This document shows positions 54,042-62,794 of a stretch of 64,000 nucleotides of DNA, one piece after another; the stretch's first letter is position 1; every line of letters begins with the position of its first letter. The translations under genes were made by a program, and so were the position numbers. A model generated the notes under the pieces. It was not told the origin of the DNA. It worked only from the letters and a program-made list of their open reading frames with translations, and did not search any database. This DNA comes from Lacrimispora celerecrescens (GTDB lineage Bacteria; Bacillota; Clostridia; Lachnospirales; Lachnospiraceae). The DNA lies in assembly GCF_000732605.1 (NCBI RefSeq), contig NZ_JPME01000018.1, positions 284,752 through 348,751 on the forward strand. Direction: 5' to 3'.

Positions 54042-55133
54042 ATGTATTACAAACAATATGGAAACACCGATATGAAGGTCTCCGCCATCGGCATGGGATG
54101 TATGCGGTATGACTCTGATGATGTCAAATCAGGTAATCTTGAAAAATGCGCGGAAGTTGCACTGTATGCCCATGAAAAAGGCATCAACTATTTTGATACT
54201 GCTCCTTTCTACTGCGACGATAAAAGCGAGATCATCACAGGAATCGCCCTTTCACAGCTTCCCAGAGACAGTTACTATATTTCTTCAAAGACTAACTTAG
54301 GCACTGTGGGCGGCAGCTACACAGAAGCAGATTTTCGAAGGAGACTGGAAACCACATTAAGCCGGTTAAAGGTGGATTATCTTGATTTTTATCATTTATG
54401 GTGCGTATTGAATCTGGAGTCTTTTTCCGAACAGGTAGAAATCCTTTACTCATTCTTTGAGAAAGCCAAAGCAGAAGGGCTGATTCGCAATATCGTGTTT
54501 TCATCCCATATGCAGGGCGACGAACTCGAAACTGCCGTAGCTTCCGATCTATTTAAGGGAATGCTCATTGGATACAATGCACTCAACTACCGGTTCCGCC
54601 AGACTGGCATCAAAGCTGCCTATGACAATGGTATGGGCGTCGTAGTCATGAATCCTCTGGGAGGCGGTCTTATACCTGGGAATCCAGATACATTCCGCTA
54701 TCTGACAGAAGGAACCGACCTTACCGTGGCACAGGCCGCATTAAACTTTGTGGCATCCCACAAAGAGATAACAATCACTCTCGCAGGCTGCACCACAAAG
54801 GAACATGTAGATGATGCCGTGAAAGCCGTGGAAAATTTAGTTGAACGGCCTGCTGCTGAAATCTATGAAGAATATGAAAATAAGGGCATGATCATCAACG
54901 ACCTCTGCACCGGCTGCGCATACTGCAAGCATTGTCCGAAAGACATCGATATCCCCAAATTCATGGATGCCTACAACATGAAGCTGCTGGGAAATGATAT
55001 GTATGATCGCCTGAAAGGTCACTGGCAGATATCAAAAGACTCTGCCGGAGACTGTATCAAGTGCGGCAAATGTGAGAAGCTGTGCACACAGCATCTGCCC
55101 ATTATAAAGAGACTTGCTGAAATAGCTGGATAA
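54042..55133 (+). CDS. Aldo-keto reductase with C-terminal ferredoxin-type 4Fe-4S domain
   Basis: 363 residues. AKR barrel (about 1-275; FDTAPFYC with Asp and Tyr, SSKTN with Lys, DFYHLW with His) and a C-terminal extension with two cysteine groups (CTGCAYCKHCP about 286-296; CIKCGKCEKLC about 333-343) expected to bind iron-sulfur clusters. The architecture is common in anaerobes. Last gene of the AraC-epimerase-AKR unit, followed by tandem terminators. Confidence 0.92.
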   Translation: MYYKQYGNTDMKVSAIGMGCMRYDSDDVKSGNLEKCAEVALYAHEKGINYFDTAPFYCDDKSEIITGIALSQLPRDSYYISSKTNLGTVGGSYTEADFRRRLETTLSRLKVDYLDFYHLWCVLNLESFSEQVEILYSFFEKAKAEGLIRNIVFSSHMQGDELETAVASDLFKGMLIGYNALNYRFRQTGIKAAYDNGMGVVVMNPLGGGLIPGNPDTFRYLTEGTDLTVAQAALNFVASHKEITITLAGCTTKEHVDDAVKAVENLVERPAAEIYEEYENKGMIINDLCTGCAYCKHCPKDIDIPKFMDAYNMKLLGNDMYDRLKGHWQISKDSAGDCIKCGKCEKLCTQHLPIIKRLAEIAG

Positions 55134-55137
55134 AATA

Positions 55138-55171
55138 CCGGCAGCCTGCCATACAGGCTGCCGGATTATTT
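55138..55171 (+). terminator. Terminator 1 after the aldo-keto reductase
   Basis: CCGGCAGCCTG/CAGGCTGCCGG perfect 11-bp arms (55138-55148, 55154-55164) then ATTATTTTA. Confidence 0.88.
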
Positions 55172-55194
55172 TATCTCTGAATCAACAAAAGGTC

Positions 55195-55230
55195 AGGGAT
55201 TCGCCACATTCACCGAATCCCTTCTTTTTT
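55195..55230 (+). terminator. Terminator 2 after the aldo-keto reductase
   Basis: AGGGATTCG/CGAATCCCT (55195-55203, 55214-55222) followed by TCTTTTTT, a second strong terminator only about 25 bp after the first. Confidence 0.88.
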
Positions 55231-55261
55231 AATCCTTCAATCAGTGCTATAATAGAGATTG

Positions 55262-55285
55262 CAGGACTGCGCTTACTGCGGTCCT
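55262..55285 (+). repeat. Hairpin repeat copy 2 in the leader of the 2-hydroxyacid dehydrogenase
   Basis: CAGGACTGC-GCTTA-CTGCGGTCCTG, a diverged copy of the core of the 43435-43474 terminator stem, here with no T-run and placed about 31 bp before a start codon. Preceding bases (TTTTTAATCCTTCAATCAGTGCTATAAT) also resemble those before copy 1, though the resemblance is loose. Confidence 0.65.
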
Positions 55286-55316
55286 GTAATTTCGTGCAAT
55301 GATTGGAGTGATACCT

Positions 55317-56264
55317 ATGAATATCGTATTATTAGAATCCCTGGGCATTCCGGACAGCCTTTTGAATGAATACGCAAAACCGCTGACGGATGCCGGCCAC
55401 AGCTTCACCTCTTATCCGAAGGATACGGACCCTGAAGTCCAAATCCAACGGGCCAAACAGGCAGATGTTATCATGATTGCCAATATGCCTCTGTCCGGGC
55501 AGGTTATATCTGCTTGTGAGCATTTAAAATTTATAGATGTTGCATTTACAGGGGTTGATCACGTAGACTTGGAAGCAGCAAAATCAAAAGGGATCAAAGT
55601 CAGCAATGCAGCCGGATACTCCACCGAGGCCGTGGCGGAGCTTACGATCTGCCTCATGCTCTCCCTTCTTCGTAATGTTCCCCAGGTAGAAGCCCGGTGC
55701 AGGGATGGGAAAACCAAGGATGGCCTGGTAGGCTGTGAAATTATGGAAAAAACCGTAGGAATCATAGGGACCGGAGCTATCGGTACAAGGACTGCTGAAC
55801 TCTGTACCGCCTTTGGCTGTAAGGTTCTGGGATACAAACGGCGCCTGACCGGAAACGAGCCTTCATTTATTGAATTCGTATCCCTTGATGAACTGTTATC
55901 CCGTTCTGACATTGTAAGTCTCCATTGTCCTTTAAACGATGAATCCCGCCATTTAATAAACCGTGACACCATTGCAAAAATGAAAAAGGGTGCATACTTA
56001 ATCAATGCTGCAAGAGGTCCTGTGGTAGATTCTGAAGCCTTGGCAGAAGCGTTAAATAATGGTTATCTTTCCGGTGCTGGAATCGATGTCTTCGAAACAG
56101 AGCCTCCCCTTGATTTAAATCATCCACTTCTTAAAAGCAAGAATACCATCGTTACCCCACACGTGGCTTTTGCCTCAGTACAATCCATGGATGCCCGGGC
56201 AAAAATCGTTTTTGACAACATCAAAAACTGGCTGGAAGGCCGCCAGTCAAACATCATTCTTTAG
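55317..56264 (+). CDS. D-2-hydroxyacid dehydrogenase family protein
   Basis: 315 residues from ATG 55317 (GGAG 8 bp upstream). Split catalytic domain and central Rossmann domain: GIIGTGAIGTRTAE (about 146-159), INAARGPVVDSEALAEAL with the catalytic Arg, DVFETEPP with Glu and TPHVAFAS with His. Related to glycerate and phosphoglycerate dehydrogenases; the substrate is unassigned, and serA-type regulatory domains are absent. Confidence 0.92.
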   Translation: MNIVLLESLGIPDSLLNEYAKPLTDAGHSFTSYPKDTDPEVQIQRAKQADVIMIANMPLSGQVISACEHLKFIDVAFTGVDHVDLEAAKSKGIKVSNAAGYSTEAVAELTICLMLSLLRNVPQVEARCRDGKTKDGLVGCEIMEKTVGIIGTGAIGTRTAELCTAFGCKVLGYKRRLTGNEPSFIEFVSLDELLSRSDIVSLHCPLNDESRHLINRDTIAKMKKGAYLINAARGPVVDSEALAEALNNGYLSGAGIDVFETEPPLDLNHPLLKSKNTIVTPHVAFASVQSMDARAKIVFDNIKNWLEGRQSNIIL

Positions 56265-56319
56265 AATAAAGGCCGGATATAAAATGTGGTAATTTTTGTC
56301 TTTTTTGTATAAAAAATAC

Positions 56320-56347
56320 TTGTAATTCAGAATCTTCGTGCTATAAT
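56320..56347 (+). promoter_or_regulatory. Promoter of the tRNA pair
   Basis: TTGTAA (56320-56325), 16-bp spacer, TATAAT (56342-56347), 9 bp before the first tRNA. Confidence 0.78.
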
Positions 56348-56355
56348 TTAGACAT

Positions 56356-56428
56356 GGGGATATAGCTCAGCTGGGAGAGCGATGCGTTCGCAACGCATAG
56401 GTCACGAGTTCGAGTCTCGCTATCTCCA
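56356..56428 (+). tRNA. tRNA-Ala (anticodon CGC)
   Basis: Cloverleaf: acceptor GGGGATA/TATCTCC with one G-T pair, D arm AGCTCAGCTGGGAGAGC, anticodon stem ATGCG/CGCAT with loop TTCGCAA (anticodon CGC), T loop GTTCGAGTC, discriminator A. No encoded CCA. Confidence 0.95.
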
Positions 56429-56434
56429 TGTGAT

Positions 56435-56508
56435 GGAAGTATAGCTCAGCTGGGATGAGCGTTCGCCTCACACGCGAAAGGCCATGGGTTCGAGCCCCAT
56501 TACTTCCA
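56435..56508 (+). tRNA. tRNA-Val (anticodon CAC)
   Basis: Acceptor GGAAGTA/TACTTCC, D arm AGCTCAGCTGGGATGAGC, anticodon stem TTCGC/GCGAA with loop CTCACAC (anticodon CAC), T arm ATGGGTTCGAGCCCCAT, discriminator A, no encoded CCA. Six bp after tRNA-Ala; the AT-rich accessory region begins directly downstream. Confidence 0.95.
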
Positions 56509-56516
56509 GTCGTATA

Positions 56517-56564
56517 CGCCTCAAGATCCTTGATTTATATAGGGTTTTGAGGTGTTTTATTTTA
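56517..56564 (+). terminator. Terminator of the tRNA operon
   Basis: CGCCTCAAGATCC pairs along 13 positions (three G-T) with GGGTTTTGAGGTG, followed by TTTTATTTT. Confidence 0.88.
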
Positions 56565-56595
56565 GCCATTTGAATACACTTGAATACATCAAATA

Positions 56596-56955
56596 TCAGA
56601 ATGCATTTTTAATCATATCTAATGTTTCGTCCTTTGGTAATGGATTAAATGATTCGAGCTCTACCCTGCTTATGTCGGTCATATCTTTGGTACAGATACT
56701 CATTTTCTCGCAATATTTTCGCCAATGTGCTGTATGTCTATATATTGTGTTTTCAGAATTGGTAATGCTTCTTTTGTATGGAAGCCATAATTTAAAAACG
56801 TCATTCATTGTATCTGCATCTGAATCTTCAAAAATGTTGTATATTTTTGATAGCCTTTTATACAGTTCTTCTTCCGTTCTTGTTTTTAACAATCTTCCAG
56901 TTGGACTTGTTTCATCGAGAACATACGTCTGCCACCGCTTGTCTTTTCTTATTTC
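56596..56955 (-). pseudogene. Integrase N-terminal remnant
   Basis: Leftward open frame of 119 codons, without a start codon at its head. It reads KDKRWQTYVLDETSPTGRLLKTRTEEE... and carries a SAM-like integrase core-binding pattern (WLPYKRSITNSENTIYRHTAHWRKYCEKM), then stops before any catalytic domain. Truncated at both ends. Lies just downstream of tRNA-Val, the usual attachment site for such elements. Confidence 0.68.
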
Positions 56956-57014
56956 CTATGGTGGTGTAATGGCATAACTGTGAACTTGATGAAAGTGGAA
57001 TTACCAGATATGAA

Positions 57015-57227
57015 TTGGCAAAACGTATCGGTATTACCTATCAAACCATTACAAATATATATAAAGGCGAGTCAACCAGTATTAAGCTAGAAATACTAGA
57101 AGGAATATGTAAAGTACTTAAATGTACCCCAAACGACATTATTGTTTCAGACGATCCAACAGTCAGCCGGCTTCTCTTATATGTTGATAAAATGCAACAA
57201 GACGCAAAGAAAGACGATAGTGAATAA
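57015..57227 (+). pseudogene. XRE-type HTH regulator, N-terminally truncated
   Basis: Cro/C1-type fragment (ELAKRIGITYQTITNIYKGESTSIKLEILEGICKVLKC spread over about 45 residues). The frame is open from 56970 but has no ATG/GTG start; only TTG 57015 lies inside helix 2. The expected first helix is missing, its place taken by the end of the integrase remnant. A stem AAGACGATAG/CTATCGTCTT (57211-57238) overlaps the stop. Confidence 0.65.
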
Positions 57228-57301
57228 TCTATCGTCTTCTTGTTAGTTTAACAAAACGCATTTACTGTTTTTCGTAATATAATGATATTTTTATTATAGT
57301 T

Positions 57302-57754
57302 TTAATAAAAATCGCTATTATAATCGCTGCGTTTCAAAATCATTGGTGTGACAGTACCTTCAAAAAATGGGACTGGATCACCTAAAATATGGCCACCTAT
57401 ATTTGAAACTATTTTTACAGTTGTTTCTCTGGCTTCCATGTAAATCTCATCTATTTCAGATGAAAATAAGTCATCAAATGAATGTTTTGCCAATTTGCGC
57501 CCTAACTGTTGTCCTCTAAATTCTTTTTGAACAATAAAGCGCCCCCAATGTAATTGACCATTCTCTTTCCATGCTGCTACAGCACCTATGATATTTTCAT
57601 CTAATGTGGCACACCACCATATTGGGCTTTTTTCATCAGATATTCCTTGTAATGCTGCAGGTATCCCTTGCTCATCAGTAAAAACTTCTATCTCCATTTC
57701 AATAATTCTATTCATGTCTTCTTGCATAGCTCTTCTAATCACAATATCATTCAT
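57302..57754 (-). CDS. GNAT-family N-acetyltransferase
   Basis: 150 residues. GNAT core with the acetyl-CoA loop VQKEFRGQQLGRKLAKHSF (about 78-96) and start motif VIRRAMQEDMNRIIEMEIEV. Substrate unknown. AAGGAG precedes ATG 57754. AT-rich like its neighbours. Confidence 0.87.
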   Translation of the reverse strand: MNDIVIRRAMQEDMNRIIEMEIEVFTDEQGIPAALQGISDEKSPIWWCATLDENIIGAVAAWKENGQLHWGRFIVQKEFRGQQLGRKLAKHSFDDLFSSEIDEIYMEARETTVKIVSNIGGHILGDPVPFFEGTVTPMILKRSDYNSDFY

Positions 57755-57903
57755 TACAAGCGCTCCTTACTGCATCTCATATAAATACAATAAATCTTTA
57801 AAATAGTTATTTAATTAAATAATTTATTACCTACATTAACTAAAGGGCAAGGCCTGGAAATCACCGATACATACTTCATTGGCAGTATATATTTAGCTTT
57901 CAT

Positions 57904-58686
57904 TTATTCTACTTTACCCACAGCAGCAAGGTAAACGACATATTCATTAATACCATCTATGCCAAGTAATTCATCAAAGGCCTCTTGTACATACGCCGCA
58001 ATTGCACAAGTGCCACATCCGATTCCTTCAGCTGCTAGATATAAATTTTGACATATATGTCCAATATCCAACAACATTAATCGGTGAGCCTCACAATGGT
58101 ATCGCCATTCTCCACGATATGGAATGCAAGACCATAGAAATACAACGGGTGCTCGCCCAAACCACTTGGATTCGTTTTCATAACCTTCTCCACCATATGC
58201 ATAAGCAAGTTTCTCTGGTAAACTATCAACATGCTGAATGAAAGCAAGTTTATGTTCTATGGGCATATAAATATAAATGCCTTTTTCCAGACCTTCTACA
58301 TTATTGATTGCAAGATATGTCTCACTAGAATGTCTTCCACCTGCCGAAGGAACTGGACGTAGTGTTATATGACCTGTATTTTTGTATGCAGGTATAACTT
58401 TTTGCACACCTTGAGTTGACCACAACAAAAATGACAATTCTTCTAATGTAATTGGTGTATCTTTATAATTTCGTCTACTTCTACGATTGTTAAAGCAAGT
58501 GTATAAATCATTATTCTTAACGATATTTTTATCTACTGTTGGAAGTTCGATGACTTTTAATGTATCATCGATTGTTTTCGTAGCACTTGGTGGTGGCATT
58601 CCACGCTCTTGATCAGATGTAAATTCACGTTCAGGAAGATCAAATCCACTTTTCATAAATGCACGATTATCATTAAAATTATCCAT
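57904..58686 (-). CDS. SagB-type nitroreductase-fold dehydrogenase
   Basis: 260 residues. FMN-binding nitroreductase fold of the SagB/ThcOx subgroup: RRSRRNYKDTPITLEELSFLLW, RPVPSAGGRHSSETYLAI, GIYIYMPIEHKL and a C-terminal EGIGCGTCAIAAY. Relatives oxidise azolines to azoles in peptide natural products, but no SagC/SagD cyclodehydratase or precursor peptide is near, so this is likely a stand-alone reductase. AAGGAG precedes ATG 58686. Confidence 0.85.
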   Translation of the reverse strand: MDNFNDNRAFMKSGFDLPEREFTSDQERGMPPPSATKTIDDTLKVIELPTVDKNIVKNNDLYTCFNNRRSRRNYKDTPITLEELSFLLWSTQGVQKVIPAYKNTGHITLRPVPSAGGRHSSETYLAINNVEGLEKGIYIYMPIEHKLAFIQHVDSLPEKLAYAYGGEGYENESKWFGRAPVVFLWSCIPYRGEWRYHCEAHRLMLLDIGHICQNLYLAAEGIGCGTCAIAAYVQEAFDELLGIDGINEYVVYLAAVGKVE

Positions 58687-58884
58687 ATTATGTTCTCCTT
58701 ATAATTATCAAAAACTCCACGTTGCTCATTCTTACCAACTCATTCAAATTTCACTTTCAATGTATTTTTAATTTTATTCATAAAATAACTACTAACTTAA
58801 AGTAGCTTTCTTTGTATATTCATTTTTGAGACTACACATTAAGAGCATCATACGTTACTTACATGTACAATAATAAAAAATATA

Positions 58885-59646
58885 TCACAGCCAAACAGCC
58901 CAATCGCCGTAATCAAAGGTACCGCCACCATGATGAAGGTTACCATCGACTTTCAACTGGAGAAAAGCGTCTCGCATACGGCTTAGAATCTCCGGCTGTA
59001 TATCCAGACTATGATGAGCCGGAAATACTTTTTTCACGGGCAGTGCCGCTATCTTTTCAAGCGATGCGAGATATGCCTGCGGATCGGTGGAAGGGTAATA
59101 CGCAAACAGCGTATCCTTGTAAACAAGGTCACCAGTAAATAAATACCCACGTTGTAGCTCCCAAAAACACAGATGCCCTGGAGAATGTCCCGGCGTATGT
59201 AGTACAGTAATCTTGCGCCCACCTAGATCGATGATATCACCATCTTTTAGTATCCTTGTAGGCATTCCCTGAAAGAACTTGTAAGTGTTGACATCATAAC
59301 CCTCCGGTAAATCACATCGGTCTATGACCATTTTCCGGATAGTATTCATTGTCAGTGGAAATTCGCCATTCAGCCAGTTTAGTTCCGCCTCATGCGCATA
59401 GAAATCCTGGTAGTATTCATGCCCACCGATATGATCCCAATGGATATGCGTTGCTACGGCAGTCACTGGTTTATCTGTAAGCTTTTTCACTTCTTCGGAA
59501 ATGTTACTGATGCCAAGCCCGGTATCAATGAGCAAACATCGTTCTTCACCTTCAAGAAGGTAGCAGTGTGTTTCCTCCCAATGGCGGTATTCGCTGATAA
59601 TGTAAGTACCTGTATCAATTTTATCGAATGTAAACCAGTCTTCCAT
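58885..59646 (-). CDS. Metallo-beta-lactamase-fold hydrolase
   Basis: 253 residues. Metal-binding motifs: THIHWDHIGGH (about 88-98), HTPGHSPGHL, FTGDLVY and PAHH. Generic MBL-fold hydrolase; the substrate is unknown. Richer in GC than the flanking genes. ATG 59646 follows AAAGGAGG. The gaps either side (58687-58884 and 59647-59851) show no gene. Confidence 0.9.
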   Translation of the reverse strand: MEDWFTFDKIDTGTYIISEYRHWEETHCYLLEGEERCLLIDTGLGISNISEEVKKLTDKPVTAVATHIHWDHIGGHEYYQDFYAHEAELNWLNGEFPLTMNTIRKMVIDRCDLPEGYDVNTYKFFQGMPTRILKDGDIIDLGGRKITVLHTPGHSPGHLCFWELQRGYLFTGDLVYKDTLFAYYPSTDPQAYLASLEKIAALPVKKVFPAHHSLDIQPEILSRMRDAFLQLKVDGNLHHGGGTFDYGDWAVWL

Positions 59647-59851
59647 CTTAATTCCTCCTTTTCGCTGTGTTACAAAAATAATTTGTTTAAATCACCATAC
59701 TTAATAGCTATTAATATTAAGCTTTCAAAATTCAGAGATACTAGATACGTAAAACATTCTATTACTAAAATAAAAAGCGGATTTTAAGTTCAGCTTACAT
59801 GAAGAATTTAATTATCCGGATCGTTAGCAGTCCATGATTACTACAATAAGT

Positions 59852-60250
59852 TTAATTTACGCGAAGTTGTTGTTTACTCTGTTCAGCAAACCAATCATCA
59901 ACTGCTTGCTTACTAAAATATAGCCGGTCATTAAGTTGAACATAAGGAAACCCTGGCCATTTTCCTTTCAAAATACTATTTTCTAATTCGGAACGAAGTT
60001 CATTATTCATATTATCATAGTTATCGCCATAACTTTCGCTATTGTTTTCATCATAAGACGGATAAATACCTAAATATTGCTTCAAATCATCTATCTCCAT
60101 AAGGTCAGGATAAGTATTGTTATTCGTTATACTACCGATAAAATTGCCCTGCATAGGACGATCAGCAATAACGTTTGCAAAAATCAATGTTGCAATACAT
60201 AAAATTAAAGGAAAGCTATTTTTCCAATCCCAGTTTTTGTCAAGCTTCAT
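59852..60250 (-). CDS. Membrane-anchored protein with excisionase-like HTH domain
   Basis: 132 residues. One hydrophobic helix near the N-terminus (about 13-29, FPLILCIATLIFANVIA) is followed by an acidic linker and a C-terminal segment resembling HTH_17/excisionase domains (ELENSILKGKWPGFPYVQLN, then DRLYFSKQAVDDWFAEQ). DNA-binding excisionases are normally soluble, so the tether is odd. AGGAGG precedes ATG 60250. It follows the recombinase gene by 54 bp and the two probably form a unit. Confidence 0.65.
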   Translation of the reverse strand: MKLDKNWDWKNSFPLILCIATLIFANVIADRPMQGNFIGSITNNNTYPDLMEIDDLKQYLGIYPSYDENNSESYGDNYDNMNNELRSELENSILKGKWPGFPYVQLNDRLYFSKQAVDDWFAEQSKQQLRVN

Positions 60251-60304
60251 TTGAACCTCCTAATAAAATCAATCTTTCTTATAAGATACTATCATTCTAC
60301 CACA

Positions 60305-61108
60305 TTACTTATCGTATATAAACGACATTCTCTGTTTTCCAGCCTCAATATTTTTCTTTTCTAAACAGGCATATCGCTCTGTGATCCGTAGATCGGTATG
60401 CCCAAGCTGACTTGATACTTCCAATAATGCCTGGCTTTTATCCGGGGCATTTGTGATATACTGATAGGCCATTGTTTTTCTAAGTCCATGAGTCCCGATC
60501 TTCTGCTTAATACCAGCCTCTTTCCTTACATTCTCCATTATCTTCCACCACTCTTTAGGATTGATATTTTCACCCTTTTGGCTTTTAAAGATATAGGTAT
60601 TAAGTTCCTGCTCTGAATCGTAGTTATTCAACCAGGTCAACCATTCAGATAATGCAATTTCAAAATCATCATTCCACGACAACTCAATGTGCTTGGCTTT
60701 AACGATATATCCCTGATCATCTCTACGGATTGTTTTTTCAGGCACATAATCAGCTGACGCTTTATAATCCCAATTCTTATCTAAAATATCTGACCATTTA
60801 AGTGAACAGAAATCTCCACCTCGTAGGCCGACATTGATGGCACAAACAAACATCGTAAGGTTTCGTCTAGCGATTTTCTCTTTAGAAAGAGAGGCAGCTT
60901 TTTCAATTCTGTCTTGGAATATCTTATATATTGCAATGATATCATCACGTTCATATAAGCATTCCATTTTTGTTGATTCTCTTACGCCAGTCTTTTTCTT
61001 AGAACCAAAACGCAAATCTGGTGTTCCATCCGCTTTAATATGAGGATACTGGATCACGGCTGCACTCTTATTTTCCATTATACTACGACTTTCCTGCATA
61101 GCTGACAT
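60305..61108 (-). CDS. Tyrosine recombinase (phage-integrase family)
   Basis: 267 residues. Catalytic domain complete: Arg in VGLRGGDFCSLKW, HGLRKT (His, Arg), LGHTDLRITERYACL (His and nucleophilic Tyr). The N-terminal 55 residues are too short for a usual core-binding domain. AAGGAGG precedes ATG 61108. Partner of the excisionase-like gene; the element boundaries are not visible. Confidence 0.87.
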   Translation of the reverse strand: MSAMQESRSIMENKSAAVIQYPHIKADGTPDLRFGSKKKTGVRESTKMECLYERDDIIAIYKIFQDRIEKAASLSKEKIARRNLTMFVCAINVGLRGGDFCSLKWSDILDKNWDYKASADYVPEKTIRRDDQGYIVKAKHIELSWNDDFEIALSEWLTWLNNYDSEQELNTYIFKSQKGENINPKEWWKIMENVRKEAGIKQKIGTHGLRKTMAYQYITNAPDKSQALLEVSSQLGHTDLRITERYACLEKKNIEAGKQRMSFIYDK

Positions 61109-61239
61109 ATTAACTACCTCCTTATAATTCGTTGCCTTATAAGCACTATAAAAGGCACTGGATATTTTACCAATGCCCTCTAACTGCTTACAATATTCTT
61201 CTCTTTTTTATTCTTCTTTCTACTACAATATATTTATGG

Positions 61240-61500
61240 TTATAGTACCTGACAGCCAGTCAGGTCTTTATCCATCTTGTTGCTTAAGCTGTTAGAATGT
61301 AAGGTGCAATAGGTATGTCGTCTTCCTTTCTTGGACTTTGCGTCCGTAAAAAAGACTGATAACCAGCTCCTCATTCGCAGCGTTCGTTTTATGCAGGTTG
61401 AACTGCTGTCCTACAGTACGTTCGTGTCACACCACAGTAGATTGAATGGGCAATGAGTAAAACTGGTATTTATCCATTGCAATAATCTTAAGGAGTGACA
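61240..61500 (+). ncRNA. Candidate bridge RNA region in the IS110 left end
   Basis: Non-coding, upstream of the transposase, in the place where IS110-group elements encode their bridge RNA. A perfect stem ACCTGAC-AGCCA-GTCAGGT lies at 61249-61267 and further short stems follow. No promoter or loops could be assigned with confidence; limits are approximate. The remainder of the 61109-61505 gap shows no gene. Confidence 0.45.
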
Positions 61501-61505
61501 TATTT

Positions 61506-62706
61506 ATGAATGCAGTAGGTATTGATGTTTCTAAGGGCAAAAGCATGATTGCTATTCTTCGCCCGTATGGTGAAATTGTTTCTTCACCTTTTGAGATTCA
61601 CCACACTTCCAGTGAAATCAGTTCCTTAATCGAACAGATCAAATCCATTGAAGGTGAATCCCGGATTGTTATGGAGCACACTGGTCGTTATTACGAGCCA
61701 TTGGCTCATGAGCTTTCTCTGGCAAATCTTTTTGTGAGTGCCGTAAATCCAAAACTCATTAAAGATTTCGGAGATAATTCTCTCCGTAAAGTCAAATCTG
61801 ATAAAGCAGATTCTGTGAAAATAGCTCGATATGCTCTTGACAGCTGGACTAATTTGAAACAGTATTGTCTTATGGATGAAATACGCAATCAGTTAAAAAC
61901 AATGAACCGTCAGTTTGGTTTCTACGTGAAACACAAAACAGCCATGAAAAACAACTTTATCGGAATTCTTGACCAAACCTATCCAGGTGTTAATACTTAC
62001 TTTGACAGCCCTGCCCGTGATGATGGCAGCCAGAAATGGGTTGATTTCGCTACGACTTACTGGCATGTGGACTGTGTTCGTAAAATGTCTCTAAATGCTT
62101 TCACCGACCATTATCAGAAATGGTGCAAGCGAAGGAAGTTCAACTTCAGTAAATCAAAAGCTGAAGAAATCTATGGAGCAGTAACTTGTTCCTGTACTTC
62201 CAAAAGATGATTTGACCAAACTGATCGTTAAACAGGCCGTAGAACAACTAAATACCGCTTCCAAAACCGTTGAAGAACTCCGTGCTCTGATGAAGGAAAC
62301 TGCATCTAAACTGCCAGAGTACCCTATCGTTATGGAAATGACCGGTGTTGGTCCATCTCTTGGACCTCAGCTGATGGCTGAAATCGGAGATGTTACTCGC
62401 TTTACTCACAAAGGTGCTATAACAGCTTTTGCCGGTGTCGATCCCGGTGTCAACCAATCTGGAACTTATGAACAAAAGAGTGTTCATGCTTCCAAAAGAG
62501 GATCTTCTACCTTACGTAAAACTTTGTTTCAGGTTATGGACGCTCTTATCAAAAATAAGCCGCAGGATGATGCTGTGTATCGATTCATGGACAAGAAACG
62601 TACTCAAGGTAAGCCTTACTATGTCTACATGACTGCAGGTGCCAATAAGTTCCTGCGTATCTACTATGGACGAGTGAAAGAATACTTAGCGTCTCATTCA
62701 CAGTAG
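61506..62706 (+). pseudogene. IS110-family transposase, frame broken near residue 225
   Basis: The N-terminal RuvC-like DEDD domain has Asp7 in GIDVSKGK, VMEHTGRYYEPLA and KSDKADSVKIAR; the C-terminal Tnp_20 domain has EMTGVGPSLGPQLMAEIGD and the serine motif SKRGSSTLRKTLF. The first part ends at a stop at 62208-62210; the second is open in the +1 frame from about 62185. Removing one base near 62183 would give AVLVPVLPKDDLTK and a protein of about 399 residues. IS110 transposases are not known to use programmed shifts. Confidence 0.88.
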
Positions 62707-62730
62707 TCGCCACATACATACCCTTATTTC

Positions 62731-62757
62731 AGACCAGCGATATCCGGTGGTCTTTTT
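62731..62757 (+). terminator. Terminator after the IS110 transposase
   Basis: AGACCA/TGGTCT with an 11-nt loop followed by TTTTTC, about 25 bp after the transposase stop. Confidence 0.75.
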
Positions 62758-62794
62758 CTAATGTCCTATTTCCTGCTTAAAACTTTCGATAAAA

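Larger units (their letters stand above)
61230..62760 (+). mobile_element. IS110-type insertion element
   Basis: Contains a DEDD transposase gene of the IS110 family preceded by about 250 bp of structured non-coding sequence and followed by a short right end with a terminator. IS110 elements lack long terminal inverted repeats, so the ends here are approximate. Confidence 0.75.

Noticed and set aside
57904..58686. SagB-type gene as part of a thiazole/oxazole peptide cluster
   Set aside because: No cyclodehydratase, precursor peptide or exporter in the window; better read as a stand-alone nitroreductase.
61506..62706. Programmed ribosomal frameshift in the IS110 transposase
   Set aside because: No slippery heptamer or downstream stimulatory stem at the break, and IS110 transposases are normally one frame.
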